Below, piece after piece: positions 1 through 7,196 of a stretch of DNA of 44,182 bases. The stretch covers positions 1 to 44,182 of the IMG/VR virus record IMGVR_UViG_3300031227_000104; one strand, 5' to 3'. The notes under the pieces are model-generated. The model had not been told where the DNA came from and did not search any database. It saw nothing but the letters and a program-made list of their open reading frames with translations. The position numbers and the translations under genes were made by a program. Positions within the stretch are counted from its first letter, which is position 1, and every line of letters starts with the position of its first letter. This stretch comes from a virus.

Positions 1-552
1 AGTCAAGACGTGATTGGTATGGGCCGCACGGAGTTGACAGGCGGAACTTGGACAAAAGATTCCTACATAGGTGTCACTGGTAAATCCAATAGTGACGGCA
101 ATGCCACTGCTAACACTGGTGGGGATAACAACGATGCGTATATGAGCTATAGGGGAATAGAAAACTTCTATGGCAATATTTTTAAGTGGGTGGATGGCAT
201 TAATATTAATGACAACATCCCGTATGCAAGCAACACGGAAACTGATTTTGCAGACGACACAGACACAGCTTATACCAGACTGACCGATACTGGTGGCAGT
301 GGGATTACACTGCATAACGTTAATGGATACCAAACGACATTAGAACAAACAAAAGCAGGGTTTCTGCCGTCTGCTGTTGGCGGATCAAGCAATGAGTATA
401 TCACTGATTATTATTATCAAAATCCTGGTTGTCGTGTGGCTAGGTTCGGGGGTGATGCGAGTGCTGGGGTGAGTGCGGGTGTTTTCTGTTGGTATCTAGT
501 TGATGGTTCGGGTGTTGATTATGTGAGTGTCGGGTCTCGGCTCTGCTTCTAA
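1..552 (+). CDS. Tail fibre/receptor-binding protein C-terminus with FGE-like C-type lectin domain, DGR-target type (5' truncated)
   Basis: The reading frame is open from base 1, so the gene begins outside the window; the first internal ATG is at base 10. The visible 183 codons contain the block YRGIENFYGNIFKWVDG and end in GVFCWYLVDG...GSRLCF. This is the pattern of the formylglycine-enzyme-like C-type lectin fold found at the C-terminus of many phage receptor-binding proteins diversified by retroelements (family knowledge). The last 120 nt (431-550) hold only 10 A, against 40 A in the preceding 120 nt. That is expected if adenine-templated positions have been mutagenised. A perfect inverted repeat starts at the stop codon. 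No reverse transcriptase or template repeat is visible in the window, so active diversification is not shown. The likely role is host-surface binding at the tail tip. Confidence 0.75.
   Translation, partial: SQDVIGMGRTELTGGTWTKDSYIGVTGKSNSDGNATANTGGDNNDAYMSYRGIENFYGNIFKWVDGININDNIPYASNTETDFADDTDTAYTRLTDTGGSGITLHNVNGYQTTLEQTKAGFLPSAVGGSSNEYITDYYYQNPGCRVARFGGDASAGVSAGVFCWYLVDGSGVDYVSVGSRLCF
431..550 (+). other. Candidate DGR variable region (adenine-depleted)
   Basis: This stretch codes for the last 40 residues of the lectin domain and is strikingly poor in A compared with the flanking sequence. It ends in the C/G/T-rich stretch GGGTCTCGGCTCTGCTTC, which sits where an initiation-of-mutagenic-homing sequence would lie. 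No second, A-rich copy (template repeat) was seen in the window, so the call is by analogy. Confidence 0.45.
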
Positions 553-575
553 TTAAATTCAGAATGAATTTAATT
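551..575. repeat. Perfect inverted repeat (10-bp arms, 5-nt loop) just after the lectin gene
   Basis: The arms AATTAAATTC and GAATTTAATT are exact reverse complements around AGAAT. The repeat overlaps the stop codon of the lectin gene. A hairpin immediately downstream of the variable region is a known requirement for target recognition in the BPP-1 retroelement. There it is GC-rich; this one is AT-rich. It lacks a T-run, so it is a poor terminator. Confidence 0.6.
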
Positions 576-625
576 ATGGAAACAAAAGATTTGACTGAGT
601 AGGCAACGGGAAACACAGAAGCGCA

Positions 626-961
626 ATGGTAACTATGAATCATCTAAGAATGTCAATATATCACTTTGCGATAGCAGCCTTAATAATTTGCTTCTGGCTC
701 GTGGGCTGCGCAGCGCAAAAGCCGTTTACAAAGGTTATTCATATGCCAGCAACAACTTACATTATTACTGATCATGTTCCAGACTTAAATGGTAAGAAGG
801 TGATAAGTCTTTGCTACAAAGGTGGTAATCTAATTTATGTCAAGGGCTATCGGCAAAATAGGAAGATTGTCCCTTATATGAAGGTTTTGGGTCATGAGGT
901 TCAACACATGCTGAACTATGTTGATCCAGAAATTGTTGATCCTCATGATGTTGTTTTTTAA
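626..961 (+). CDS. Small lipoprotein with HExxH motif
   Basis: The 111-residue product has a short N-region, a hydrophobic stretch and a lipobox ending LVGC at about residue 28, so it is probably exported and lipidated by the host. Near the C-terminus it has GHEVQHML, a match to the HExxH zinc-metalloprotease signature, but no third ligand can be assigned with confidence. It lies between the receptor-binding gene and the lysis-like genes. The ribosome site is weak. Possible roles are a surface-exposed superinfection-exclusion lipoprotein or a small protease; neither is shown. Confidence 0.6.
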   Translation: MVTMNHLRMSIYHFAIAALIICFWLVGCAAQKPFTKVIHMPATTYIITDHVPDLNGKKVISLCYKGGNLIYVKGYRQNRKIVPYMKVLGHEVQHMLNYVDPEIVDPHDVVF

Positions 962-982
962 CTTGGACGAAAGGAACAAAAG

Positions 983-1324
983 ATGCAACTCACTCCTGAA
1001 GCGACACTTGGAATTTTGGCTCTATTTGGGATAACAGTTGTTGGAATCCTGATGATACTGAAACGCTATGGGGTGATTGAATTTGGGGGAGCGAAAATGT
1101 GTTCTGAACACACAGGGTTTTGCACAGCGTTTAAGAAAGTGAAGCATGAGCATATTATCCAAGGGGAAGATATTAAGCATTGTCAAGAAGGTCTTGAGGA
1201 AGGAAAAGTTATCCTCCATATTATCAAAGTAGATATTGGTGAGATTAAAGAAAATATTGCCGTATTGCTTGATAGAGCTCAACAGACAAAAAAGAATGAT
1301 CTGAAGAGTTGGCAAAATGATTAG
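983..1324 (+). CDS. Holin-like small membrane protein
   Basis: The 113-residue product has one clear transmembrane helix (residues about 9-27, LGILALFGITVVGILMIL), followed by a basic patch and a charged helical, coiled-coil-like tail. It overlaps the next gene by 8 nt, and that gene resembles a peptidoglycan peptidase. This holin-endolysin style arrangement is the main reason for the call. An AAAGG ribosome site precedes the ATG. It could instead be a spanin-like or other inner-membrane protein. Confidence 0.45.
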   Translation: MQLTPEATLGILALFGITVVGILMILKRYGVIEFGGAKMCSEHTGFCTAFKKVKHEHIIQGEDIKHCQEGLEEGKVILHIIKVDIGEIKENIAVLLDRAQQTKKNDLKSWQND

Positions 1325-1664
1325 CCTAAAGGATAAGTCAGTTTTATATAGTCTTTTGGAAGTTGAATATGACAAGACTCTTATTGATATAATAAGCTGG
1401 CTTGCTGGAGAATATCCCGAACAGGTTGTGGTTACCTGTGGCTATAGGTATGGGGATAAGGGAGTTCATGGAACCCTACCTTGCAGGGGAATAGATATAC
1501 GCTCTTGGACGTTTAAGAGTCCAGACAGAGTGGCTAACTATGTTAACTATGAATGGGAATATGATTCAGAAAGGCCTGAGAAGAGCGTGGCAGTTTTTCA
1601 TGACACAGGATCAGGGCTACATATCCACCTTCAAAGTCACCCGAAAACAAGGAGAAGAAGATGA
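1317..1664 (+). CDS. Putative M15-like peptidase / endolysin
   Basis: The 115-residue product contains TCGYRYGDKGVHG, then CRGIDIRSWTF and finally GLHIHLQ. The order R...H, D-x-R, H-x-H matches the zinc-binding layout of the D-Ala-D-Ala carboxypeptidase/hedgehog fold (peptidase family M15), where His, Asp and His bind zinc. The length is short but within range for a bare catalytic domain. It is translationally coupled to the holin-like gene upstream and to the secreted protein downstream (4-nt overlap). The role inferred is peptide cross-link hydrolysis at lysis. The identification rests on motif order, not on a search. Confidence 0.5.
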   Translation: MISLKDKSVLYSLLEVEYDKTLIDIISWLAGEYPEQVVVTCGYRYGDKGVHGTLPCRGIDIRSWTFKSPDRVANYVNYEWEYDSERPEKSVAVFHDTGSGLHIHLQSHPKTRRRR

Positions 1665-2014
1665 AAAGATTTTTGATTGTTTTGCTTGTGTTGGTTTTGT
1701 GTTTTTCTACAGGGGTGGTTGTAGCCTCAGCTGATTCGGTAACCTTAGAATGGTCAGCAAATAGCGAACCGGATTTAGTTGGTTATCGAGTTTTTATACG
1801 TGACTGGAAAGGAGTTTATAACTATACAACTCCTGCTTGGGAAGGAATAGAGACTACCTGCATCATTGACATAGGTAGCCTAAAGCTTCCCCATTTCGTA
1901 GCCAGAGCATATGACATCGAGGGATTTGAGAGCGAAAATTCCAATGAGGTCTATTTATCCAATGGCCCTCCGGCAAGCCCTGGAAGCCTGGCCATTATCC
2001 CCCAGGGCAACTAA
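1661..2014 (+). CDS. Secreted fibronectin type III domain protein
   Basis: The 117-residue product starts with an obvious signal peptide (MKRFLIVLLVLVLCFSTG, cleavage probably near ASA-D). It is followed by a single FnIII-like domain with the typical strand patterns VTLEWSANSEPDLVGYRV and ARAYDIEGFESENSNEV. It overlaps the lysin candidate by 4 nt. FnIII and Ig-like domains are common on phage surfaces, but a Sec signal peptide is unusual for a virion part. It may be exported to the host periplasm. Its function is unknown. Confidence 0.65.
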   Translation: MKRFLIVLLVLVLCFSTGVVVASADSVTLEWSANSEPDLVGYRVFIRDWKGVYNYTTPAWEGIETTCIIDIGSLKLPHFVARAYDIEGFESENSNEVYLSNGPPASPGSLAIIPQGN

Positions 2015-2024
2015 AGAAAAAAGA

Positions 2025-2055
2025 CTTGATGAATCCATTAAATGGATCAAGCGAG
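2025..2055. repeat. Dispersed dyad element, copy 1
   Basis: The core ATCCATTAAATGGAT is a perfect 7-1-7 dyad centred at 2040. It lies in the leader of the gene starting at 2071, just before its ribosome site, and is followed by the flank CAAGCGAG shared in part with other copies. Confidence 0.85.
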
Positions 2056-2070
2056 TGGGAGGGAAAGAGT

Positions 2071-2346
2071 ATGAGTTTTCGGAAAGAAGTGAGAGAGAGT
2101 TTGGGAAGGTTAGAGGAAAAGATGGACTGGCTGACTAAACTCTATGGGGATATGAGTGGGCTGAGAGATCAAAATGAGGCTCTCTTTGACAAACTTATTG
2201 CAAAGGATTGGGGAGAGTATATGGATAGTCCTTCCGTGGAGAAGAGAGCAAGTAAGCCCCCTTCAACAGAAATGGTGATGTCACCGACTCAAGATGAAAG
2301 TTCTATCGGGGAGATTCTAAGTGATGAAGAACTTATTGGACAGTAA
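2071..2346 (+). CDS. Hypothetical protein with helical N-terminus
   Basis: The 91-residue product is unrecognised. The N-terminal half is a probable coiled coil (RKEVRESLGRLEEKMDWLTKL); the C-terminal half is low-complexity and rich in Ser, Pro and Glu. I chose the ATG at 2071 because it follows GGGAGGGAAAG. The upstream in-frame ATG at 2026 lies inside the dispersed dyad element and has no ribosome site. It sits just upstream of the portal gene. Confidence 0.6.
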   Translation: MSFRKEVRESLGRLEEKMDWLTKLYGDMSGLRDQNEALFDKLIAKDWGEYMDSPSVEKRASKPPSTEMVMSPTQDESSIGEILSDEELIGQ

Positions 2347-2456
2347 TAAAATCTTTGGGTTACTATATCACTAAAGAAGAAGCTGCTCAAGCTTATAACG
2401 AAGCAGCGCTTAAGTATCACGGTGAATTTGCTTTGTTGAATAAAATTGGAGAATAA
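2346..2456 (+). pseudogene. Remnant of an HNH-AP2 homing endonuclease (AP2 C-terminal tail)
   Basis: Between two genes, one frame reads SLGYYITKEEAAQAYNEAAL, then KYHGEFALLNKI and a stop. This is the characteristic end of the AP2 domain of HNH homing endonucleases (LG-x-x-x-T-x-EEAA-x-AYN-x-AA and HGEFA-x-LN). No start codon or N-terminal part is present, and the frame is closed at 2325. It resembles the AP2 tails of the intact endonucleases at 29145 and 31135. The remnant supplies the ribosome site of the portal gene. Confidence 0.75.
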
Positions 2457-2457
2457 T

Positions 2458-4467
2458 ATGACGCAAAAACTATTGAATAGCCGAGCAGCGGATTATCTAA
2501 AGAAGAAACCTCCAGGAAAGCAGGGGAGAGCAGAAAGGGTTCTTTGGACTTATATTGAGAATAGAAGGGGTGATGCTCTTGAGTCTCGGAGACCTTATGA
2601 GCAGAAGTGGCTGTTGGAACTTGCTTTTCTTGCTGGAAGACAGTATGTTTTTTTTAACTCGAGTGCTCATATGCTACAGAATCTGGAGCCTGTGCGGGGT
2701 AGGATTAGGATGATGGACAATCAGATTATGCCCAGGGTAAGAAGGCAGATTGCTGATTTTATCAAGAGTGATCCTATTATGTCTGTGGTGCCGAGCTCGA
2801 CAGAAGATGAGGATATTAAGGCGGCCAAAGCTGGGGATAAGTTCTTGACAAGTTTTTGGCAAAGCAACCGGATGAAGAGAAAGACAAGGCAGCTGGCTGG
2901 TTGGCAGTTTACTACCGGAAATGTCTTTCTGGATCATCGGTGGAATAGAAAGATTGGGCCTATTAAGCTGGATGAAAAGACAGGGAATATGGTCTATCTG
3001 GGAGATGTTGATGCAGGGATTTGGTCTCCCTTTGAAATTTTGGTTCCAGCGGTGACTATGGGAGATATAGATCTGCATAGCTTTCCTTGGATGATTAAGA
3101 ATAAGTGGAGAAGTGAGGAGTATTTTGCTGAGAACTATGCTAAGGGAAGTATGGTTCCGGCAGAAGGTATGCCTTCGTCTTTGATGGATACAAGTTTTAT
3201 GCTTGGGGGTGGGACTGGAACTCAAGCAAGGAAGTTTCCTGGGGCTATGCTTCTTGAATATTACCATAAGCCTGATAAGATTTTTCCGAGAGGACTGTAT
3301 TGTGCTGGTGCTAATGGGATTATTTTGGAGACCAGGGATTATCCCTATACAAAGTTCAACACAGAGCATTTTAAAGATGTAGATATTCCCGGACAGTTTT
3401 GGGGAAAGGCAACCATGGAGGATGCTATTCCTCTGCAGAAAACCTGGAACTCAACGCTTTCGGATATTCATGAGTTCAACCGGACAATGGGGAGAGGAAA
3501 GTATCTTATTCCTGATAAGTGTAATTTCCGAATTGAGTTTGATAATGTTACAGGACAGCATATTTACTATAAGCCGGTTATGGGAGCTAAGCCTGAGCTT
3601 CTTTCTATGAAGAATATGCCCACAAGTTTTACAGGGACGCTGGAACTGACTTGGAATTCGCTGAACAATCTTTTCTCTCAGCATGAGGTTACTCAAGGAA
3701 CAAATAAGAGTGATATTAGGTCTGGGGAAATGGTTGCGATTCTAAGGGAACAAGATGCTCATGGAGCTATCCCAAGCCACCAGATTTTCGAGGAGGGTCT
3801 CGAGGGATTTATGTCTGGAGTTTTGCAAAGGGTTCAGAAAGGATATGATCAACCGAGAATGATTAAGGTTGTGGGGAGGGATAGGGAGATTGAGGTAGCA
3901 AGTTTTGGGGCTGCTGATTTGGCTGGGAATACTGATGTAACTGTGAAAAAGCAGTCAAGTTTGCCTGATTCGAGAATAGCGATAGAAGCTCAAATAATGG
4001 ATCGGTTTACGAGAGGACTTTATGGTGATCCTCAAGACCCTGAGGTGAGAAGAAATGTAATGAATATGCTTGACGATGCTGTTGTGAAGGATATTTATTC
4101 TGGAGCTAAAAAGGATGAGGCTGTGGCTCAGTGGGAAAATAGGTTGTTGGCTCAGATAGACCTTCCGCCTAATGTTTATGATAATGATGCTTTGCATATG
4201 AAAATTCATATGGAGTTTCAAAAGAGTATGGACTACCAGAAGCTTAAGCTAAACGACCGAAAGCTTTTTATTGAAATTGAGGCTCGATTTTTGGCTCACA
4301 ACGTGGTTCATCAAAAGAGGGTGACTGAGCAAAGAGAAGCGATGCTTCGAGAACAAGCAATGTTGAAAGGAGGAGGCAGTGGAGGAACAAGTGGAAGTGG
4401 TGGAAGCGGAGGAAGCAAAGAGAAAGGCGGAGGGGGAGGCAAGACTCAAGCTGGAGCAGGAAAGTAG
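2458..4467 (+). CDS. Portal protein
   Basis: The 669-residue product has features of podovirus portals. An N-terminal helical region carries RRPYEQKWLLELAFLAGRQY and VRRQIADFIKSDPIMSVVPS. Later come the ISP-type wing segments and GTNKSDIRSGEMVAILREQD in the stem region, then a long C-terminal helical barrel. It ends in a glycine/serine-rich tail (about residues 638-669). Twelve copies would form the DNA entry channel at the capsid vertex. I chose the ATG at 2458 because GGAG lies 6 nt upstream; an in-frame TTG at 2446 is possible. The scaffold candidate and capsid genes follow, the usual morphogenesis order. Confidence 0.85.
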   Translation: MTQKLLNSRAADYLKKKPPGKQGRAERVLWTYIENRRGDALESRRPYEQKWLLELAFLAGRQYVFFNSSAHMLQNLEPVRGRIRMMDNQIMPRVRRQIADFIKSDPIMSVVPSSTEDEDIKAAKAGDKFLTSFWQSNRMKRKTRQLAGWQFTTGNVFLDHRWNRKIGPIKLDEKTGNMVYLGDVDAGIWSPFEILVPAVTMGDIDLHSFPWMIKNKWRSEEYFAENYAKGSMVPAEGMPSSLMDTSFMLGGGTGTQARKFPGAMLLEYYHKPDKIFPRGLYCAGANGIILETRDYPYTKFNTEHFKDVDIPGQFWGKATMEDAIPLQKTWNSTLSDIHEFNRTMGRGKYLIPDKCNFRIEFDNVTGQHIYYKPVMGAKPELLSMKNMPTSFTGTLELTWNSLNNLFSQHEVTQGTNKSDIRSGEMVAILREQDAHGAIPSHQIFEEGLEGFMSGVLQRVQKGYDQPRMIKVVGRDREIEVASFGAADLAGNTDVTVKKQSSLPDSRIAIEAQIMDRFTRGLYGDPQDPEVRRNVMNMLDDAVVKDIYSGAKKDEAVAQWENRLLAQIDLPPNVYDNDALHMKIHMEFQKSMDYQKLKLNDRKLFIEIEARFLAHNVVHQKRVTEQREAMLREQAMLKGGGSGGTSGSGGSGGSKEKGGGGGKTQAGAGK

Positions 4468-4720
4468 GAAGAAAACCTTAGCCGAATGCGCTCAAGCTTG
4501 GAATGGTTTTATTAAGGGATTGCTGCAGGCCCAGCATAGCTGGAATAAGTACTGCGAATTTACTTTTAAAGGTGGGGTGAAAATCGAGGAGTATTCCCTG
4601 GAAATTCAAAAGATTATCTATACGGCTAATCCTCATGGGGAGTTTTCATTGCTTGTTGATGATTTGCTTACAAGACCCCCTGTAAAAGAATTTCTTATCA
4701 GTCAATTACTTAAATTTTAA
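4379..4720 (+). CDS. Hypothetical protein overlapping the portal tail
   Basis: The frame opens at a GTG at 4379, 3 nt after a strong AAAGGAGGAG site, and overlaps the last 89 nt of the portal gene in another frame. The portal's GGA/GGC-rich Gly-Ser repeat becomes a Glu/Val/Lys-rich helix here (EEQVEVVEAEEAKRKAEGEA). The rest continues as an ordinary-looking sequence to residue 113 (AQAWNGFIKGLLQAQHSWNK and onward). The non-overlapping part fills an otherwise empty gap between portal and scaffold candidate, which supports it being real. Its function is unknown. Confidence 0.55.
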   Translation: MEEQVEVVEAEEAKRKAEGEARLKLEQESRKKTLAECAQAWNGFIKGLLQAQHSWNKYCEFTFKGGVKIEEYSLEIQKIIYTANPHGEFSLLVDDLLTRPPVKEFLISQLLKF

Positions 4721-4721
4721 G

Positions 4722-4734
4722 TCGGCGAAGCCGA
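4722..4734. repeat. Triloop hairpin TCGGC-GAA-GCCGA
   Basis: A perfect 5-bp stem closes a GAA loop just upstream of the AAGGAG site of the gene at 4751. It is one of six similar GGC-triloop-GCC hairpins in the window. Confidence 0.75.
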
Positions 4735-4750
4735 AAAAGGAGAAACGATT

Positions 4751-5626
4751 ATGCCAGGAACAAAAGGTGCCGGGGATCAAGGAGCTGGCGGAGGCCAGGG
4801 AGATGGCAACCCCACACAAATCCAGATTACAGTGGGTGATGAGACTAAAATGGTATCGGCAGAAGAAGTAGCTACAGCAATGGCTAAGGCCGGTAATTTT
4901 GACAGTACAAACGAGAAGTTTGCTCCGTTTAAAAAGGTTTTGGATGCTTATGGAATTGATTCAAATGAGTATTTGAGGAATAGCGAAGCAAGTTTTGCCC
5001 TGATGAATCAACTGATCTCTCAGGGAGTGATTGATGAACAAGGAACTGTTATTAATAAAAAGGCTGGGGATGGTGATAACAAACTTGTTATTCCGGTAAA
5101 GCCCACGGGTAAAGGCGACGAAGGTTCGAAAGGGAAAGCCACTCAAGTAGTGCTTGATGCGTTAACCAAGATTGGTGATCGCATGACTAAAATTGAGGAT
5201 GGCCAGTCGAATATTTATCGCAGGAATATCAATCAAGATGTTAAAGCTGTACACTCCAACCTTGATGATGATGATATTTCCAAGATTTTGGCAAAGGCTC
5301 AAGCGGATCGAAGCGTAAGCTTCTGGGATCACGCTAAGGCTGCGTCAGAAGCAAAAGTGGTAAGTGTAGGGCAGACAGAACTAAGTCATGCGAAGAATAC
5401 GATTCAGCTTCTTATTAAAGCTGGGGTACTCGAAGAGGGAAAGGTTGATCTGGAGAAGCTTGACTTAACGGCTTTGAAAGAGCAAGATCCTTCTAAAGAT
5501 CCTCCAGTTCATGAGGGGAAGAAGTTTATGTTCGCTTCTCGGCGAAGAAAGTTGGGCAAGGCTGCCGAAGAGTTCACGCTGCCCGGAGATTCAATGAAGG
5601 AAATGTTAGATAAGAACTTAGGATAA
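4751..5626 (+). CDS. Scaffold-position protein (putative capsid assembly scaffold)
   Basis: The 291-residue product is acidic and Gly/Lys-rich at the N-terminus (GDQGAGGGQGDG), largely helical in the middle, and ends in a basic-to-helical C-terminus (FASRRRKLGKAAEEF, then SMKEMLDKNLG). It lies between portal and major capsid genes, which is where scaffolding proteins are encoded, and its composition fits. No specific family is recognised. An AAGGAG site precedes the ATG. It would direct capsid protein polymerisation and leave or be cleaved before packaging. Confidence 0.6.
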   Translation: MPGTKGAGDQGAGGGQGDGNPTQIQITVGDETKMVSAEEVATAMAKAGNFDSTNEKFAPFKKVLDAYGIDSNEYLRNSEASFALMNQLISQGVIDEQGTVINKKAGDGDNKLVIPVKPTGKGDEGSKGKATQVVLDALTKIGDRMTKIEDGQSNIYRRNINQDVKAVHSNLDDDDISKILAKAQADRSVSFWDHAKAASEAKVVSVGQTELSHAKNTIQLLIKAGVLEEGKVDLEKLDLTALKEQDPSKDPPVHEGKKFMFASRRRKLGKAAEEFTLPGDSMKEMLDKNLG

Positions 5627-5639
5627 GGAGGAAAGAAAA

Positions 5640-7091
5640 ATGGCTTATACAGGCTCAAGCGCAGCCATGCTGGCAAGCTATGATGAGGCGCTAAAATATA
5701 TGTACCTGCCGGCTATGCAGGAGTATCTCAACGGAGATACTATCCTGGCCGATAAGATTGACGTAAATGAGAAAGATGTGAGTGGAAAGAAAGCTTACAT
5801 TGAGAATCATTATGGTCGATCAGCGGGAATTGGGGCGAGAGCTGATGGTGGAGCATTACCTAACGCCAGTTTCCAGAAGTTTAAAAAGTCCGAAGTCTCG
5901 ACGAAGTACAACTACGGTCGAGTTAACTTTTCCGGGCCTACAATTGCGGCAACTCGAGATGAAAGAGGAGCCTATGCAAAGGTGGTTCAGTCCGAGATCG
6001 AGGGAATTACCAAAGATCTCATGAAGGACATTAATCGGCAGCTATGGGGTGCTGGTTATGGGATCATCTCTCGATGGAGAACAGGGAGTGATGGTAGCTC
6101 AGGTTCCCAGTGGACAGTGCAGAAAAAGTACTGTAATAATAGTGCAGGCGGAGATGGCTTTGGCTCAACCTTTGGGTCAAAGTATATTGATGACTGGGCT
6201 TATGTTTCCACGACAGGGATTACGGAGCAGGCTGGTTATAATACCATACTTCCTACGTGGAGTTCTGGAATAACAGCTACTACGTTGACTTCTACTGTTC
6301 TGTTGTTTCCGTTGACTGGGTCTATCTCAGCAGCAACTGATGGAACTTATGTTACTCTGGGAACCACGCATACTGATCCAGGGATCAGCGAGGTTGCCGG
6401 AACCTTTCTCGTTCGACTTGGGAATGGGGTAAGTCTTTCAAGTACTTCTGCAGCCGGTGCCGGAAGACTGGAGATGATGGGTATTCGAGGGATCGTGACT
6501 GATAGTAATCTCGATGATATCTCCTTTATCAATGGAGGCGCAGTGGATGGATTTGCGGCGTCAGTGGCCGAAGATGTTTTGCAGGGGATAGATGTTGATA
6601 CCTACGCTTGGTTTAAATCCCAGGTTTTGGCGGCTTCGGGTGGAAGGTACACCTCGCAGAGACAGCTGACTCCGAAACTGATGCAGCAGATGTTTGACAA
6701 GGTTGAGTTGAAGGCCGGGAAAGACTATGGCCCTGATATGATTATCACAACTCATGCGATTCGACGGGAATACCTGGACTACATGGAAGCCCGTCGAAGA
6801 ACAGTTAACACGATGACGCTTGATGGTGGGTGGACAGCCATAGATTACAATGGTGTTCCGCTCATGGTCGATCCTGATGCCATAGATGGGGAGATGTACT
6901 TTCTCACTTTGAAGGATCTACAGCTTTATCGTATGAGTGATTATGACTTCATGGATCGAGATGGGGCGATTTTGTCTCGGATCACGGGGTACGATGCTTA
7001 TGAAGCGGTGCTCTATCGCTATGCAGAACTTGGGGTCAACAACAGGGCATCTCACGGAGTGATCTGTGATCTTGCCTACGATCCTGATTAA
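5640..7091 (+). CDS. Major capsid protein (HK97 fold)
   Basis: The 483-residue product follows the scaffold candidate with a strong AAGGAGG site. The N-terminal region has EYLNGDTILADKIDV and YGRSAGIGARADGGALP, the motif style of large HK97-fold capsid proteins. It continues with YNYGRVNFSGPTIAATRDERGAY and a helical IEGITKDLMKDINRQLWG spine helix. A beta-rich insertion (about residues 160-300) may be a surface domain. The C-terminal part (MIITTHAIRREYLDYMEARRR) is typical of the P-domain. A hairpin terminator follows the gene, consistent with a highly expressed capsid gene. Confidence 0.85.
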   Translation: MAYTGSSAAMLASYDEALKYMYLPAMQEYLNGDTILADKIDVNEKDVSGKKAYIENHYGRSAGIGARADGGALPNASFQKFKKSEVSTKYNYGRVNFSGPTIAATRDERGAYAKVVQSEIEGITKDLMKDINRQLWGAGYGIISRWRTGSDGSSGSQWTVQKKYCNNSAGGDGFGSTFGSKYIDDWAYVSTTGITEQAGYNTILPTWSSGITATTLTSTVLLFPLTGSISAATDGTYVTLGTTHTDPGISEVAGTFLVRLGNGVSLSSTSAAGAGRLEMMGIRGIVTDSNLDDISFINGGAVDGFAASVAEDVLQGIDVDTYAWFKSQVLAASGGRYTSQRQLTPKLMQQMFDKVELKAGKDYGPDMIITTHAIRREYLDYMEARRRTVNTMTLDGGWTAIDYNGVPLMVDPDAIDGEMYFLTLKDLQLYRMSDYDFMDRDGAILSRITGYDAYEAVLYRYAELGVNNRASHGVICDLAYDPD

Positions 7092-7109
7092 AGCAGAGCT
7101 TGGCTAAGG

Positions 7110-7142
7110 TTGGTGGGGAGGCTTAGGTTTCCCCACCTTTTT
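7110..7142 (+). terminator. Rho-independent terminator/attenuator after capsid gene
   Basis: GGTGGGGA and TCCCCACC form a perfect 8-bp GC-rich stem around a 10-nt loop, followed at once by five T. It lies 20-50 nt after the capsid stop codon. Downstream genes continue on the same strand, so it probably reduces rather than ends transcription. Confidence 0.85.
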
Positions 7143-7196
7143 CCCAAACCAGAACAGAATCGAGCGGTGAAACCGCTACACAGAGGAGGATAGTAA

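Noticed and set aside
2674-3369. 231-codon frame on the minus strand opposite the portal gene
   Set aside because: It lies wholly inside a confident gene, has no ribosome site, and its composition (His/Ile/Pro-rich) is that of antisense shadow.
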